DNA from: Gemmatimonadota bacterium
GTDB lineage: Bacteria > Gemmatimonadota > Gemmatimonadetes > Gemmatimonadales > Gemmatimonadaceae
DNA: 64,000 nucleotides
Direction: 5' to 3'
Assembly: GCA_020161135.1 (NCBI GenBank)
Contig: JAIUOB010000002.1
Span: forward strand, 1 to 64,000
The position numbers and the translations under genes were made by a program. Positions within the stretch are counted from its first letter, which is position 1; every line of letters begins with the position of its first letter. Of this stretch, positions 26,521-35,608 are shown piece after piece. Under the pieces are notes generated by a model. That model worked only from the letters and a program-made list of their open reading frames with translations. It did no database searches and was not told the origin of the DNA.

Positions 26521-28413
26521 ATGACACCTACCATGACCCCCTCCGGTCATGCTCACGGAGCCCGTATGCGCCATCGGATGCGCCACCGCATGCGCAATCG
26601 CTTGCCTTCCCGCACGAGCATCGGCGCGGCCGTCGTGCTCGGCCTGCTTGCCCTGGTCGTCCCCGCCGCGCAGGCGGTGGCGCAGCGCGACGCCTCACGC
26701 GAGGCGCGCGAACGCCGCATCGGTGGCGTGCCGCGCGAGGTGGCCCTCGAAGTGACGCGGCTGTTCAACGCGAGCGGGACGCGGCGCGTGCGGGGCGACT
26801 TCACGGTCGCGTCGGGCGACACCGTGCGGGGCGATGTCGCGGTGATCGATGGCACCGCCCGCATCGGCGGGGTGATCACCGGGCAGTTGGTGGTCCTCAA
26901 TGGCGACGTGCGGCTGCTCGACGGTGCGCGCATCGCGCAGGCGCTCACGATCGTGGGCGGCACGCTGGAGGCCCCGGAGCGCCCCGGCGTGGACGGCGAG
27001 ATTCGCGTGTGGAGTGCGCGCTACCGCTACCGGGAGGAGGCGGATACGCTGGTGGCCGAGACCGACCTCTTCGCGCGGTGGGCCCGCTGGGTGCGTGACG
27101 ACGAGTCGACGCGCACCGAAAGCCAACTGTTCGTGACCACGGCGCACACGTACAACCGCGTGGAAGGGCTGCCCATCTATATCGGGCCACGCCTGCGGGT
27201 GCGCGCCGGCGACACGCGGGTGCGCGGCGAGCTGTTCGGCATCTTCCGCACCGGCGACCAGATCGCGTGGCGCCCCGAGAACCGGGGACATCGCGCGCTG
27301 CTGGAGGTGCGGCAGGGTGCGCGAAGCGGCCTCGCGGTGGGCGGGCGCCTGTTCGACGAGATCGATGCGGTGGAGCGGTGGCAACTCACGGACACCGAGA
27401 TCGGGCTCAACAGCTTCGTCTTCACGCGCGACTATCGGGACTACTGGCGTCGTCACGGCGGCCAGGGCTACGTGTCACTGTACGCCGGGCGGGCGAGCGA
27501 GCTGCGCGTCGGCTACGGCGAGGAGCGGTGGAGCTCCCGTCCGATGCGCAACGTCTGGTCGATCTTCAACGACGACATTGCCTGGCGCGCGAATCCGCTG
27601 GTGGACGATGGCGTGTTCAAGCTCCTCACGGTGTCGGCCACGATCGACACGCGCACGAGCAGTGCGCGCCCCCGCAGTGGCTGGTACCTGCGCGGCGAGT
27701 ACGAGCGCGGCGACGGGCGCGTCAACGTGTTCGCACCGCTCACCGAGGGGGTGCGCGTCCCGCCTGCGGGCACGGCGCTGCCGCTCAACCAGGGCGTCAC
27801 CTACGGCCGTGGGCTGCTCGACCTGCGACGCTACAACCGGCTCGGACCGAGCGCGCAGCTCAACGTCCGCGCGGTGGTGGGCGGCTGGCTCGACGGCGAC
27901 CCCTTGCCGGCCCAGCGTCGTTTCGCGGTCAGCGGCATCGATGCGTTGCCGGGCTTCGACTTCCGGCAGATGGACGGCACCCAGGACCTCGGCACGTGCG
28001 CGACCGGCATCGAGACGCTGTACGAGCAGCTCGGTCGTCCCGCGCAGTGCGAGCGCATGGTGCTGCTGCAGGCGGAGTGGAAGGGCGACTTCCGCTTCAA
28101 CTTCTTCGGCGATGATGACGACTATGGCGATCGTCGCTGGAACGTGGGGCGCATGCGGGGCGATGGCACGTGGGTGCTGTTCGCCAACGCCGGGCGCGGC
28201 TGGCTGATCGACCGACCGGGTCCGAGTTCGCTGCCCAACAACGACCTCGCCGACCTCACGTACGGCAAGGGCGAGATTCCCGGGTTCGGGACGTGGCGCA
28301 CCGATGTGGGTGGCGGCTTCGACTTCGGCGATCTCGGTGTGTATGTGGCGCAGGCCGTCTCGCAGAGCGGACTCTCGCCCAACGTGTACGTGCGTCTCTC
28401 GCGTCGCTTCTGA
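26521..28413 (+). CDS. outer-membrane beta-barrel protein with bactofilin-like N-terminus
   Basis: A 630-residue exported protein. The ATG at 26521 has GGAG about 7 nt upstream. A long basic N-region (MRHRMRHRMRNR) leads into a signal peptide ending near AQAVAQ (about residue 55). Residues about 80-145 alternate short beta turns (GDTVRGDVAVIDGTARIGG, TGQLVVLNGDVRLLDG) like the beta-helix of bactofilin/polymer-forming proteins. The rest is a chain of amphipathic strands ending in a C-terminal Phe (VYVRLSRRF), as expected for a BamA/surface-antigen-type barrel inserted by BAM. It lacks obvious POTRA domains. It lies downstream of the sigma-54 two-component operon, a possible regulator. Confidence 0.75.
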   Translation: MTPTMTPSGHAHGARMRHRMRHRMRNRLPSRTSIGAAVVLGLLALVVPAAQAVAQRDASREARERRIGGVPREVALEVTRLFNASGTRRVRGDFTVASGDTVRGDVAVIDGTARIGGVITGQLVVLNGDVRLLDGARIAQALTIVGGTLEAPERPGVDGEIRVWSARYRYREEADTLVAETDLFARWARWVRDDESTRTESQLFVTTAHTYNRVEGLPIYIGPRLRVRAGDTRVRGELFGIFRTGDQIAWRPENRGHRALLEVRQGARSGLAVGGRLFDEIDAVERWQLTDTEIGLNSFVFTRDYRDYWRRHGGQGYVSLYAGRASELRVGYGEERWSSRPMRNVWSIFNDDIAWRANPLVDDGVFKLLTVSATIDTRTSSARPRSGWYLRGEYERGDGRVNVFAPLTEGVRVPPAGTALPLNQGVTYGRGLLDLRRYNRLGPSAQLNVRAVVGGWLDGDPLPAQRRFAVSGIDALPGFDFRQMDGTQDLGTCATGIETLYEQLGRPAQCERMVLLQAEWKGDFRFNFFGDDDDYGDRRWNVGRMRGDGTWVLFANAGRGWLIDRPGPSSLPNNDLADLTYGKGEIPGFGTWRTDVGGGFDFGDLGVYVAQAVSQSGLSPNVYVRLSRRF

Positions 28414-28465
28414 TTCCCGTCGTGCCACACGTGCTGTCGTTGCCCTTGCCACCCGGGTGCCAGCG

Positions 28466-29119
28466 GTGACCGTGCGCCGCGTGGAGCGCACCCTGCGCGT
28501 CCTGCTGGCGCTGCTCCTGTCGTTCGGGGGCAGCGTCGCGGCGCGCGCGCAGGGGCGCCCCGAGGTGGACATTCGCGTCTCCACGTCGGCCTACCCGCCG
28601 AGCGTGGCAATCCGTGGCGTGCTGGCGGAACGTCCCTTCGACGAGATGCTGCGCAGCGGATTCCGCGCGCGCCTGCATGTGCGTGCCGAGCTGTGGACCG
28701 AGGGGCGCTGGTTCGACGAGGTGCGGGGCCGCGCGGAGTGGGACGTGATCGTGCGCTACGACGTGATCGATCGGACGTACGAGGTGGCACGCGCCGAGGC
28801 GGGGCGCCTCACGCCGCTGGGGAGCTACACGCGATTTGTCGACGCGCGCGCGGCGCTCGAGTTGCCGCACGTGGCCACGCTTGCCACACCGCCGCGTGGC
28901 CAGAAGAGCTACGTGCTCGTGCAGGCGGAATTGCAGACGCTCGACGTGAGCGACCTGGACGAACTGGAGCGCTGGCTCAATGGTGAGGCGCGGCCCATGG
29001 TGCAGGGGCGCCGCAACCCCGGGACCGTGCTCACCCGGGGGCTGCGGTCGCTGGCCTCACGCCTGCTGGGCGGAGAGGTGCGGCGCCTCGAGGCGCGCAG
29101 CCCGACGCTGGTGTTCTGA
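28466..29119 (+). CDS. secreted DUF4390-like protein
   Basis: A 217-residue protein starting at GTG with a signal peptide (LRVLLALLLSFGGSVAARAQG). The mature part is beta-rich: VDIRVSTSAYPPSVAIRGVL, FDEMLRSGFRARLHVRAELW and DVIVRYDVIDRTYEVAR. This resembles the DUF4390 domain found next to envelope two-component genes in proteobacteria; that is by eye only. It follows the barrel gene by 52 bp and may be cotranscribed. The 3' end overlaps the convergent HNH gene by 63 bp. Confidence 0.7.
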   Translation: MTVRRVERTLRVLLALLLSFGGSVAARAQGRPEVDIRVSTSAYPPSVAIRGVLAERPFDEMLRSGFRARLHVRAELWTEGRWFDEVRGRAEWDVIVRYDVIDRTYEVARAEAGRLTPLGSYTRFVDARAALELPHVATLATPPRGQKSYVLVQAELQTLDVSDLDELERWLNGEARPMVQGRRNPGTVLTRGLRSLASRLLGGEVRRLEARSPTLVF

Positions 29120-29692
29120 CACGGGGGCGGCGTGCTCGATGCGCTGCAGCTCACGCAGCACATCCTCGCCGTAGAAGGTACGGATGTACTGTGCCTGGAT
29201 GGGCGTGAGGCGCCGCACCGCCCAGGAGAGGTGCACGAAGTGCGGCTCGACCGGCACGTGCAGCGGATGCATGCCGATTTCCTGCGGCATGCGGTTCGCC
29301 TTGCGCGTGTTGCAGCTGCTGCAGGCCGTGACGACGTTGGTCCACTCGTTCGTGCCGCCGCGTGACATCGGGATGAGATGGTCGCGCGTGAGCGATTCGC
29401 GCGGTTTGAGCTCCATCGCGCGCCGCCCACAGTACTGGCACTGGTAGTCGTCGCGAGCGAACAGGAAGGTGTTCGTCACCTGACGCCGGAAGCGGCGCGG
29501 CACGTGCACGAAGCGCGTGAGGCGGATGACCGCCGGACGCGGGAACGCGTGTCGTTCCGACCGCACCAGCGCATCGCTGTCGGCCTCGACGATCTCGGCT
29601 TTGCCGTCGATGACGAGACGCAGCGCCCGGCGGAGGGGCACCATCGTGAGTGGCTCGTACGACGCGTTCAGGGCGAGACATCCAGCTACCAC
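29057..29692 (-). CDS. HNH endonuclease
   Basis: A 211-residue protein. The HNH/zinc site is complete: YQCQYCGRRAMELKPRESLTRDHLIP, then WTNVVTACSSCN with the second CxxC. The N-terminal part (LALNASYEPLTMVPLRRALRLVIDGKAEIVE) is the region typical of the stand-alone HNH proteins widespread in bacteria. The GTG at 29692 is chosen because GGAGGG lies just upstream; longer frames add 50 residues without conservation. The natural DNA substrate of this group is unclear. There is no sign of a mobile intron or phage around it. Confidence 0.88.
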   Translation of the reverse strand: MVAGCLALNASYEPLTMVPLRRALRLVIDGKAEIVEADSDALVRSERHAFPRPAVIRLTRFVHVPRRFRRQVTNTFLFARDDYQCQYCGRRAMELKPRESLTRDHLIPMSRGGTNEWTNVVTACSSCNTRKANRMPQEIGMHPLHVPVEPHFVHLSWAVRRLTPIQAQYIRTFYGEDVLRELQRIEHAAPVSEHQRRAARLEAPHLSAQQA

Positions 29693-29908
29693 GCGCTCCC
29701 TCCCCAGGCTCGATGAGACGTGGGGTGCCGCGCTCCACACGAAGAATCCCCGGTGCGGTGACGGCGCGACGGCCGGCATGACGCAACGGGGATTCGAGGA
29801 ATCAACGCGACACGGCCCGATGGACGACCACGTGCCTCCCACGCGTTCTGCGGGGACTCCTACACCAGTGGCAGGCGCGCGGTCCGAGGCGATGCATGCC
29901 GTAGCATA

Positions 29909-31318
29909 TCACGAGGGCGGTGCGGCGCGCCACTGGCGCAACCGGGTCGCAACCTTCCCGAGACGCTGGTGCCAGGCGGGGTCGGCGTCGAGCACGCGAC
30001 CGCCCGCCACGCGCACCTCGCCATCGACCGCCACCCAGATGGCGCGCGCGGCGCCCGCCAGCACGTGCACCAGCGTCACGGCGGGATCGTAAACCGCACC
30101 GATGGCCGCGAACGAGGAGACGGCGTCGTTCGCCGCCGCACCGTGTGGCGACGACAGCGCGAACGCCGCCAGATCGGCTGGGGCGCCCGGGGTGAGCGTG
30201 CCCAGCCCATCCGCGAGACGCAGCGCCTGCGCGCCCCCAGCGGTGGCGAGTCGTAGCGCCTCATGCGCCGTGAGCGAGTCGGGCTGGCCGCTGCGGACCG
30301 CGTGCGCGAGCACGGCCTGCCGCGCCTCTTCGAGCAGGTGCATGCGGTCGTTGCTGGCAACGGAATCGGACCCCAGTCCGGTGGCGACGCCATGCGCGAG
30401 GAACCGGTCGAGCGGCGCCACGCCGTGCCCCAGCTTTGCGTTGGAGATGGGACAGTGCACGATGGTCGCGCCATGCGCCGCGACGCGGGCCAGATCGTCG
30501 TCGTCGGCACGAATCGCGTGGATGAGGAGCGGCTGGGCGGCCAGCACGCCACACTGCTCCAGCAGGGCGATGGGAGACCGCGCCTGCGGCGCGACCGCGA
30601 TGCCTCGAGCCGCGAGGCCTTCGGCAAACCGCCCGCGCCCCTCGGCCACGAACGCGGACTCGGCCGCACTCTCCGCAATGTGCACGGCCAGGGGATAGCG
30701 TTCGCGGCGCGCGAGCTCGGCGACTTCGCGAAAGAGCGGCGCCGACACCGTGTACGGAGCGTGCGGCGAGAGACCGGTGCGCACGCGCGGCGTGTCCGCC
30801 TCGCGCGCCGTGCGCGCGCGTGCCGCGAGGGCGGCGACCGCGTCCTGCGCCTGCGACGGATCGGGGCCGAACACTTCGAGATAGCCGATTCCGCGCACGC
30901 CCAGTTCGCGCATCGCGACGAGCGGGAGCCCCGAGTCGGTGGTGTCGGCGTAGGTCGTGATGCCGTGGGCGAGACCTTCGGCGATGCCGAGTCGGCAACT
31001 GTCGAGGAGGTCGTCGGTGGTGAGCAGGTCCCGACGCACGACGGTGAGCGTGCGGAGCCACGTGTCGAACGGCAGCCCCTCGAGAAAGCCGCGCAGCGCC
31101 GTGAGTTCGAGGTGCGTGTGCGCGTTGACGAGCCCGGGGGTGAGGATGGCGGCGCCGAGGGCGGTGGTCTCGACGGTGGCGGGGGCGACCGGCGCGTGCG
31201 CCGCGGGCCCGACCCACGCGATGCGCGCGCCCTCGAGCAGCACCGCGCCCTGCGCGATGGGCGGCGAGGCCACTGGGAGCACCCAGTCGGCCGTGACGAG
31301 GCGACGCGCGGTCGTCAT
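29909..31318 (-). CDS. metal-dependent amidohydrolase (deaminase family)
   Basis: A 469-residue TIM-barrel enzyme. Metal ligands: the HTH of LVNAHTHLELTAL, His in VHIAESAAE, His in LLIHAIRAD, and Asp in GLGSDSVASND. The SPHAPYTVS and VHCPISNAKLGHG motifs place it with the TrzA/MtaD/SsnA deaminase group, which acts on nucleosides such as methylthioadenosine, S-adenosylhomocysteine or aminofutalosine. The exact substrate is not assigned. The ATG is at 31318, downstream of a large palindrome that separates it from the PBP1A gene on the same strand. Confidence 0.85.
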   Translation of the reverse strand: MTTARRLVTADWVLPVASPPIAQGAVLLEGARIAWVGPAAHAPVAPATVETTALGAAILTPGLVNAHTHLELTALRGFLEGLPFDTWLRTLTVVRRDLLTTDDLLDSCRLGIAEGLAHGITTYADTTDSGLPLVAMRELGVRGIGYLEVFGPDPSQAQDAVAALAARARTAREADTPRVRTGLSPHAPYTVSAPLFREVAELARRERYPLAVHIAESAAESAFVAEGRGRFAEGLAARGIAVAPQARSPIALLEQCGVLAAQPLLIHAIRADDDDLARVAAHGATIVHCPISNAKLGHGVAPLDRFLAHGVATGLGSDSVASNDRMHLLEEARQAVLAHAVRSGQPDSLTAHEALRLATAGGAQALRLADGLGTLTPGAPADLAAFALSSPHGAAANDAVSSFAAIGAVYDPAVTLVHVLAGAARAIWVAVDGEVRVAGGRVLDADPAWHQRLGKVATRLRQWRAAPPS

Positions 31319-31347
31319 GGGTGTGTCACGGCCCGGCGTGGGACGGC

Positions 31348-31409
31348 GGGGTCAGAGTTGGGGTCAGAGTTCGACTCTGACCCCAACTCTGACCCCAACT
31401 CTGACCCCC
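31348..31409. repeat. REP-like palindrome built of GGGGTCAGAGTT units
   Basis: Two direct copies of GGGGTCAGAGTT, a TCG loop, then three copies of the reverse complement. The result is a perfect 23-bp stem (31348-31370 with 31374-31396) with one extra unit to 31409. It fills the gap between the PBP1A 3' end and the amidohydrolase start. The shape and the 12-bp modular build suggest a mobile palindromic (REP/RAYT-type) repeat. It could also terminate PBP1A transcription, though there is no T-tract. Confidence 0.9.
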
Positions 31410-31420
31410 GCCGGCCGCGC

Positions 31421-33577
31421 TCACGGCGGCGGCAGCTTGAACGGGTTCGTGGTGTCGCGGGCTGGGCGACTCAGACGCGCACTGTCGATGACGAAGGGCG
31501 ACGGGCCGACGGCATCGGTGCAAGTGCGCGTGGGCTCGGTGCCCTGCACGAAGAACTCGGTGATCACGTTGCCCGTGCAGGCGCTGGTCGCGAGACGACC
31601 GGTGGCGGCATCGATCTCCCGCACGACGACGCCATCGGGGCGCGGCCAGTCGGGGGGCTGCGGCTTGCGGCGATAGACCTCGGTCATGAAACCCGCCCAG
31701 GCCGGCGCGGCGAGCTCACCGCCCTGCGCATTCGCCTTGATCTTCTGCGGCTTGTCGAAGCCCATCCACACGCCGGCAACGAGGTCGGCGGTGTAGCCAA
31801 TGAACCAGACGTCGGCGCCGTCGTTGGTGGTGCCTGTCTTGCCGCCGGCCGGCACGCGGAAGCCCGAGCTCCAGATGCGGGCGCCGGTGCCACGCACCAC
31901 GACGTCCTTCATCATGCTCACCATGAGCCACGCCTCTTCGGGGGAGAGGACGGCCTCCCGCTCGAGCGAGGGCTGCCACACCACCTTGCCCTTGGCGTTC
32001 TCGACCTTGACGATGGCGTGCGGCGTGGTGCGCAGGCCGAGGTTGGCAAAGACGGAGTACGCGCCGATCATCTGCAGCGGGTACACGTCGGCCGAGCCGA
32101 TGAAGATGGACGGGTAGGGCGGGATGGGGGTGCCGATGCCGAAGCGGCGCGCCATCGTGATCACCGCGTCCTCACCCACCACCATGCCGGTGCGAATCGC
32201 GGCGAGGTTGCGCGACATGTACAGCGCGCGCCGCATGGGCATCGCGCCCATGAACTTGTTGTCGTAGTTCTGCGGGGTCCACAGCTCGCCGCTCACCTGG
32301 TCCATCGAGAGCGGGGAGTCGTCGACGACCTGCGCGGGCCCGAAGCCTTCGTGCACCGCGGTGGCGTACACGATGGGCTTGAAGGTGGAGCCGGGCTGCC
32401 GGAGCGCCTGCACGGCGCGATTGAACTTGGAGTCGCCGAAGTCGCGTCCGCCCACGAGGGCCCGCACGGAGCCGGTGCGCGGATCGACGGCCACGAAGGC
32501 GCCCTGCAGATACGGCGAGTTGGCCGCTCCCGTGCCGCCGCCCTCGGCGCTGCGGGCGAGGTACGCCTCGTACGTGAGGTGCGAGTACTTGCCGTGGCGA
32601 CCGGCCTCGATGGCCGCGAGCTGGTTCTCCAGCGAGCGCTCGGCCGCGAGCTGCATGTCGACATCGAGGGTCGTGTAGACCTTGAGCCCCTCGTCGTAGA
32701 GCCGCTTGCCGAAGTGCGCGTCGAGCTCCTGCCGCACCCACTCCACGAAGTAGGGCGCGATGTCGCCACTCTCGGTGCGTTCGGCGAGCTGCAACGGGAA
32801 TGCCTTGGAGAGCGAGGCATCGGCGTCGCTCACGGCGCCCCCCCGGCGCATCAACTCGAGCACCGTGTTGCGGCGCTGGATCGCGCGATCGGCGAAGCGG
32901 CGGGGATTGTAGCGCTCCGGCCCCTTGAGCAGGCCGGCCAGCGTGGCGCCCTCGGCCACGGTGAGGTCGCGCACCCCCTTGCCGAAGTAGCGCTGCGACG
33001 CGGTCTCGACGCCGTAGGCGCCATTGCCCAGGTACACCTGGTTGAGATACAGCTCGAGGATCTTGTCCTTGCTGTAGCGCTTCTCGATGGCGGTGGCGAC
33101 GCGTCCTTCCTTGATCTTGCGCAGCAGCGTCTTCTCGCGCGAAATGCGGTCGCTGAAGACGTTGCGGGCGAGCTGCATCGTGATCGTGGAGAAGCCCTGC
33201 ACGTAGCTGCCGGCGCGCACATTGCGCGCGAGGGCACCGAAGATGCGCCAGTAGTCGATGCCGCCGTGACGGTAGAAGCGCTTGTCTTCGGTGATGATGA
33301 CGGCGTCGCGGACGTGCTTGGGGATGTCCTGCAGGCGCACCAGCGTGCGACGTTCCAGCCCCAGTTCGGTGATGAAGCGCCCATCGGCGGCGTAGACCTT
33401 GGAGGTCTGCCGCGGGACGTACTGTTCGAGCGACGCGATGGAGGGGCAGCGTCCCTCGCGGCAGATGACCGTCCAGGCGCCGGCGAGTCCGCCGGCCCCG
33501 ACGGCACCGCCGAAGGTGGCCAGGACCAGCAGCCAGCCAAGCCACGGGCGGCGCGAGAGCAGGGTGGTGACGGGCAT
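31421..33577 (-). CDS. penicillin-binding protein 1A (bifunctional)
   Basis: A 718-residue class A PBP that polymerises and cross-links peptidoglycan. One TM anchor lies at about 13-37. The GT51 glycosyltransferase domain has IITEDKRFYRHGGID (catalytic E97), GFSTITMQLARN, KILELYLNQVYLGNGAYG. The transpeptidase has the serine motif GSTFKP (S397, K400), SRN (455-457) and KTGTT (from K580). All catalytic residues are present and the length is typical. A TAGCCT -10-like hexamer lies 11 nt before the ATG. It diverges from tyrS. Confidence 0.95.
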   Translation of the reverse strand: MPVTTLLSRRPWLGWLLVLATFGGAVGAGGLAGAWTVICREGRCPSIASLEQYVPRQTSKVYAADGRFITELGLERRTLVRLQDIPKHVRDAVIITEDKRFYRHGGIDYWRIFGALARNVRAGSYVQGFSTITMQLARNVFSDRISREKTLLRKIKEGRVATAIEKRYSKDKILELYLNQVYLGNGAYGVETASQRYFGKGVRDLTVAEGATLAGLLKGPERYNPRRFADRAIQRRNTVLELMRRGGAVSDADASLSKAFPLQLAERTESGDIAPYFVEWVRQELDAHFGKRLYDEGLKVYTTLDVDMQLAAERSLENQLAAIEAGRHGKYSHLTYEAYLARSAEGGGTGAANSPYLQGAFVAVDPRTGSVRALVGGRDFGDSKFNRAVQALRQPGSTFKPIVYATAVHEGFGPAQVVDDSPLSMDQVSGELWTPQNYDNKFMGAMPMRRALYMSRNLAAIRTGMVVGEDAVITMARRFGIGTPIPPYPSIFIGSADVYPLQMIGAYSVFANLGLRTTPHAIVKVENAKGKVVWQPSLEREAVLSPEEAWLMVSMMKDVVVRGTGARIWSSGFRVPAGGKTGTTNDGADVWFIGYTADLVAGVWMGFDKPQKIKANAQGGELAAPAWAGFMTEVYRRKPQPPDWPRPDGVVVREIDAATGRLATSACTGNVITEFFVQGTEPTRTCTDAVGPSPFVIDSARLSRPARDTTNPFKLPPP

Positions 33578-33662
33578 ATCGAGGATGAAGGCTACTGGCG
33601 GTCGCCGCGAGGCGCCACGTCGGCGGGCACCCGCCGCGCACCGTCCGCTCTCGTCGCCCCGT

Positions 33663-33668
33663 TATCTT
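33663..33668 (+). promoter_or_regulatory. TAnnTT -10 element of tyrS
   Basis: TATCTT ends 6 nt before the tyrS ATG, so the transcript would be leaderless or nearly so. The surrounding CGTTATCTTGTGCCG closely matches CGTTACCTTGCGCCG at 6088-6102 upstream of tRNA-Arg. No good -35 is visible. Confidence 0.5.
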
Positions 33669-33674
33669 GTGCCG

Positions 33675-34973
33675 ATGGTCACCACTCCTGCCCTTCTCGA
33701 CGAGCTCGCGTGGCGCGGGCTGCTCCAGCAGCACACCGACGGCCTGCCGGCAGCCCTGCAGGCCGGACCGGTCACGGCCTATTGCGGCTTCGACCCGACG
33801 GCGTCGAGCCTGCATGTCGGCAACCTCGTGCCGGTCATGGGGCTCGTGCACCTGCAGCGCGCCGGGCATCGTCCCATCGCGCTGGTCGGCGGCGGGACGG
33901 GGATGATCGGCGATCCCAGCGGGCGCAGCAGCGAGCGCACGCTGCAGGATCTCGACACGATCCGCGCGAACGCGGAGGCGCTGCGCGGACAGCTCTCGCG
34001 CTTCCTCGATTTCGACGGGGCACGCGGCGCGCAGCTCATGAACAACGCCGACTGGCTGGCCTCGCTGTCGCTGCTCGACTTCCTCCGCGACACGGGCAAG
34101 CACTTCTCGGTCAACTACATGCTGGCGAAGGACTCGGTGAAGAGCCGTCTCGAGGGCGGCATTTCGTACACCGAGTTCACTTACATGCTGCTGCAGGCGT
34201 ACGACTACCTCGAGCTGCATCGGCGCGCCGGCGTCACGCTGCAGTTGGGCGGGAGCGACCAGTGGGGCAACATCACCGCCGGGCTCGAGCTCATTCGCCG
34301 CACGACGGGCGGTGAGGCGCACGCGCTGACGCTGCCGCTCATCACCAACGCCGACGGCACGAAGTTCGGCAAGAGCACCGGGGGCGGGTCGGTGTGGCTC
34401 GATGCGGAGCGCACGTCACCGTACCGCTTCTACCAGTTCTGGATGGGTGCCGACGATCGGGACGTGCCGCAGTGGCTGCGCTTCTTCTCGCTGCTGTCAC
34501 GCGACGAGGTCGAGGCGCTCGACGAGGCGGTGCGCACCGAGCCGCACAAGCGTGCGGCACAGCGCGCACTGGCCGACGACGTGACTGCGCGGGTGCACGG
34601 CGCCGACGCGGCCCGCATCGCGCGCGAGGTCTCGGCGTTGCTGTTCGAGAAGGGCGATGCCACGGCGCTCTCGGCGGGGGCGCTCGCCGCGCTGCGCGCG
34701 GAGATCCCGTTCGCGACGTGGGCCCTGCCGGCCGACGCGTCGACCGAGATCGCGGGTGGGGGCCTCGTCGACGTGGCGGAGGCGCTGATGCAGCTCGGGC
34801 TGGCCGCGTCGCGGGGCGCGGCCAAGCGCGTCCTCGAGCAGGGGGGCGTGACGGTCAACGGGGCGCGCCTTACGGCGACCGATCGCACCGTGTCGCGCGA
34901 GAGATTGCTGCCCGGCGGCTACCTGCTCTTCCGCAAGGGACAGCGCGAGTACGGCCTGCTGCAGGTGCCGTAA
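33675..34973 (+). CDS. tyrS: tyrosyl-tRNA synthetase
   Basis: A 432-residue class I aminoacyl-tRNA synthetase. The HIGH motif appears as SLHVGNLV, the tyrosine site as YCGFDPTA and QLGGSDQWGNI, and the KMSKS equivalent as DGTKFGKSTGG (the usual TyrS type-1 KFGKS form). A C-terminal S4-like RNA-binding domain follows (ASRGAAKRVLEQGGVTVNGARL). It is of standard length for the bacterial form. The ATG at 33675 directly follows a TATCTT promoter element. Confidence 0.97.
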   Translation: MVTTPALLDELAWRGLLQQHTDGLPAALQAGPVTAYCGFDPTASSLHVGNLVPVMGLVHLQRAGHRPIALVGGGTGMIGDPSGRSSERTLQDLDTIRANAEALRGQLSRFLDFDGARGAQLMNNADWLASLSLLDFLRDTGKHFSVNYMLAKDSVKSRLEGGISYTEFTYMLLQAYDYLELHRRAGVTLQLGGSDQWGNITAGLELIRRTTGGEAHALTLPLITNADGTKFGKSTGGGSVWLDAERTSPYRFYQFWMGADDRDVPQWLRFFSLLSRDEVEALDEAVRTEPHKRAAQRALADDVTARVHGADAARIAREVSALLFEKGDATALSAGALAALRAEIPFATWALPADASTEIAGGGLVDVAEALMQLGLAASRGAAKRVLEQGGVTVNGARLTATDRTVSRERLLPGGYLLFRKGQREYGLLQVP

Positions 34974-35001
34974 GCGACGCGGCGCCCACGCGCCGTTTGC
35001 G

Positions 35002-35023
35002 CGCGCCGTCGGGCGACGGCGCG
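35002..35023. terminator. GC hairpin between tyrS and the GNAT gene
   Basis: CGCGCCGTC (35002-35010), GGGC loop, GACGGCGCG (35015-35023), in the gap between convergent genes. There is no T-tract, so it could be a rho-assisted stop or 3'-end stabiliser. Confidence 0.4.
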
Positions 35024-35028
35024 TGCGA

Positions 35029-35535
35029 TCAGGCGACGATCTTGAGGTCGAGGCCCACGAAACCGACGCGCAGGGCGAGCCGACGGGCGCGCAGGTCGGC
35101 GCCGACGTTCACGAAGGGAATGAGGCCCTGCGCCACGATGCGGCGCACGATGGTGTCGAGCACGAGGTGCCCGAGTCCGCGACGACGGCTGGGCGGCGCC
35201 ACCACGAGGTGGATCTGCGCGAGCCGCTCGTGCGGTGCGCCGACACTCGCCAGCGCGACGAGCGCTCCTCCGGCCAGCGCGCCCACCCGGTGCGACGCTT
35301 CCGCGGGCACATGCTGCGCCCATTCGGCGGCGCTCAGCTCGGCCTGCATCTGCTCGAGCAGCAGCGGCGCCGGATCGTACACCAGCGCCGTACGTGCTGC
35401 GACGGGTGCACCGAGCGTCTGCGCATCGAGGAACAGCAAATCCTCGACGCCGTGAGACGGCGGCAGGGAGCGCAACGCTTCGACGATGGTGCGATCGCTG
35501 AGACGCACGTGCCGGGGTGAGGAAGGGATCATCAT
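35029..35535 (-). CDS. GNAT-family N-acetyltransferase
   Basis: A 168-residue acetyl-CoA-dependent acetyltransferase. The acetyl-CoA loop is in IHLVVAPPSRRRGLGHLVL (motif A, R/Q-x-x-G-x-G/A), and the late strands are in IPFVNVGADLRARRLALRVGFV. The first half is a variable substrate-binding region. Two ATG codons in tandem start the gene; the first is used. The acceptor is unknown. A TATCTT element and a small GC hairpin lie in its 28-nt leader region. Confidence 0.8.
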   Translation of the reverse strand: MMIPSSPRHVRLSDRTIVEALRSLPPSHGVEDLLFLDAQTLGAPVAARTALVYDPAPLLLEQMQAELSAAEWAQHVPAEASHRVGALAGGALVALASVGAPHERLAQIHLVVAPPSRRRGLGHLVLDTIVRRIVAQGLIPFVNVGADLRARRLALRVGFVGLDLKIVA

Positions 35536-35563
35536 CCTGCGGGGAGATTTCCCCCGCCTGCGC

Positions 35564-35569
35564 AAGATA
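35564..35569 (-). promoter_or_regulatory. TAnnTT -10 element of the GNAT gene
   Basis: TATCTT on the minus strand, 28 nt before the ATG. TTGGAA lies 18 bp upstream as a possible -35. The leader contains the stem GGGGA/TCCCC (35541-35545 and 35550-35554), which could affect translation. Confidence 0.45.
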
Positions 35570-35608
35570 CGACAGTTCGGACTGAAGTTCCAACCCCCCA
35601 TCACGCGC

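Noticed and set aside
29057..29692. HNH protein as a homing or phage endonuclease
   Set aside because: There are no intron, terminase or phage genes nearby, and the whole-length pattern is that of a common chromosomal stand-alone HNH protein.
30263..34315. A 1350-codon plus-strand frame opposite the amidohydrolase and PBP1A
   Set aside because: The length is an artefact of extreme GC content. It spans three real genes and the REP-like palindrome, with no recognisable domain.
32172..34322. A 716-codon minus frame over PBP1A and tyrS in another phase
   Set aside because: Arg-rich shadow; both strands already have complete, motif-bearing genes in other frames.
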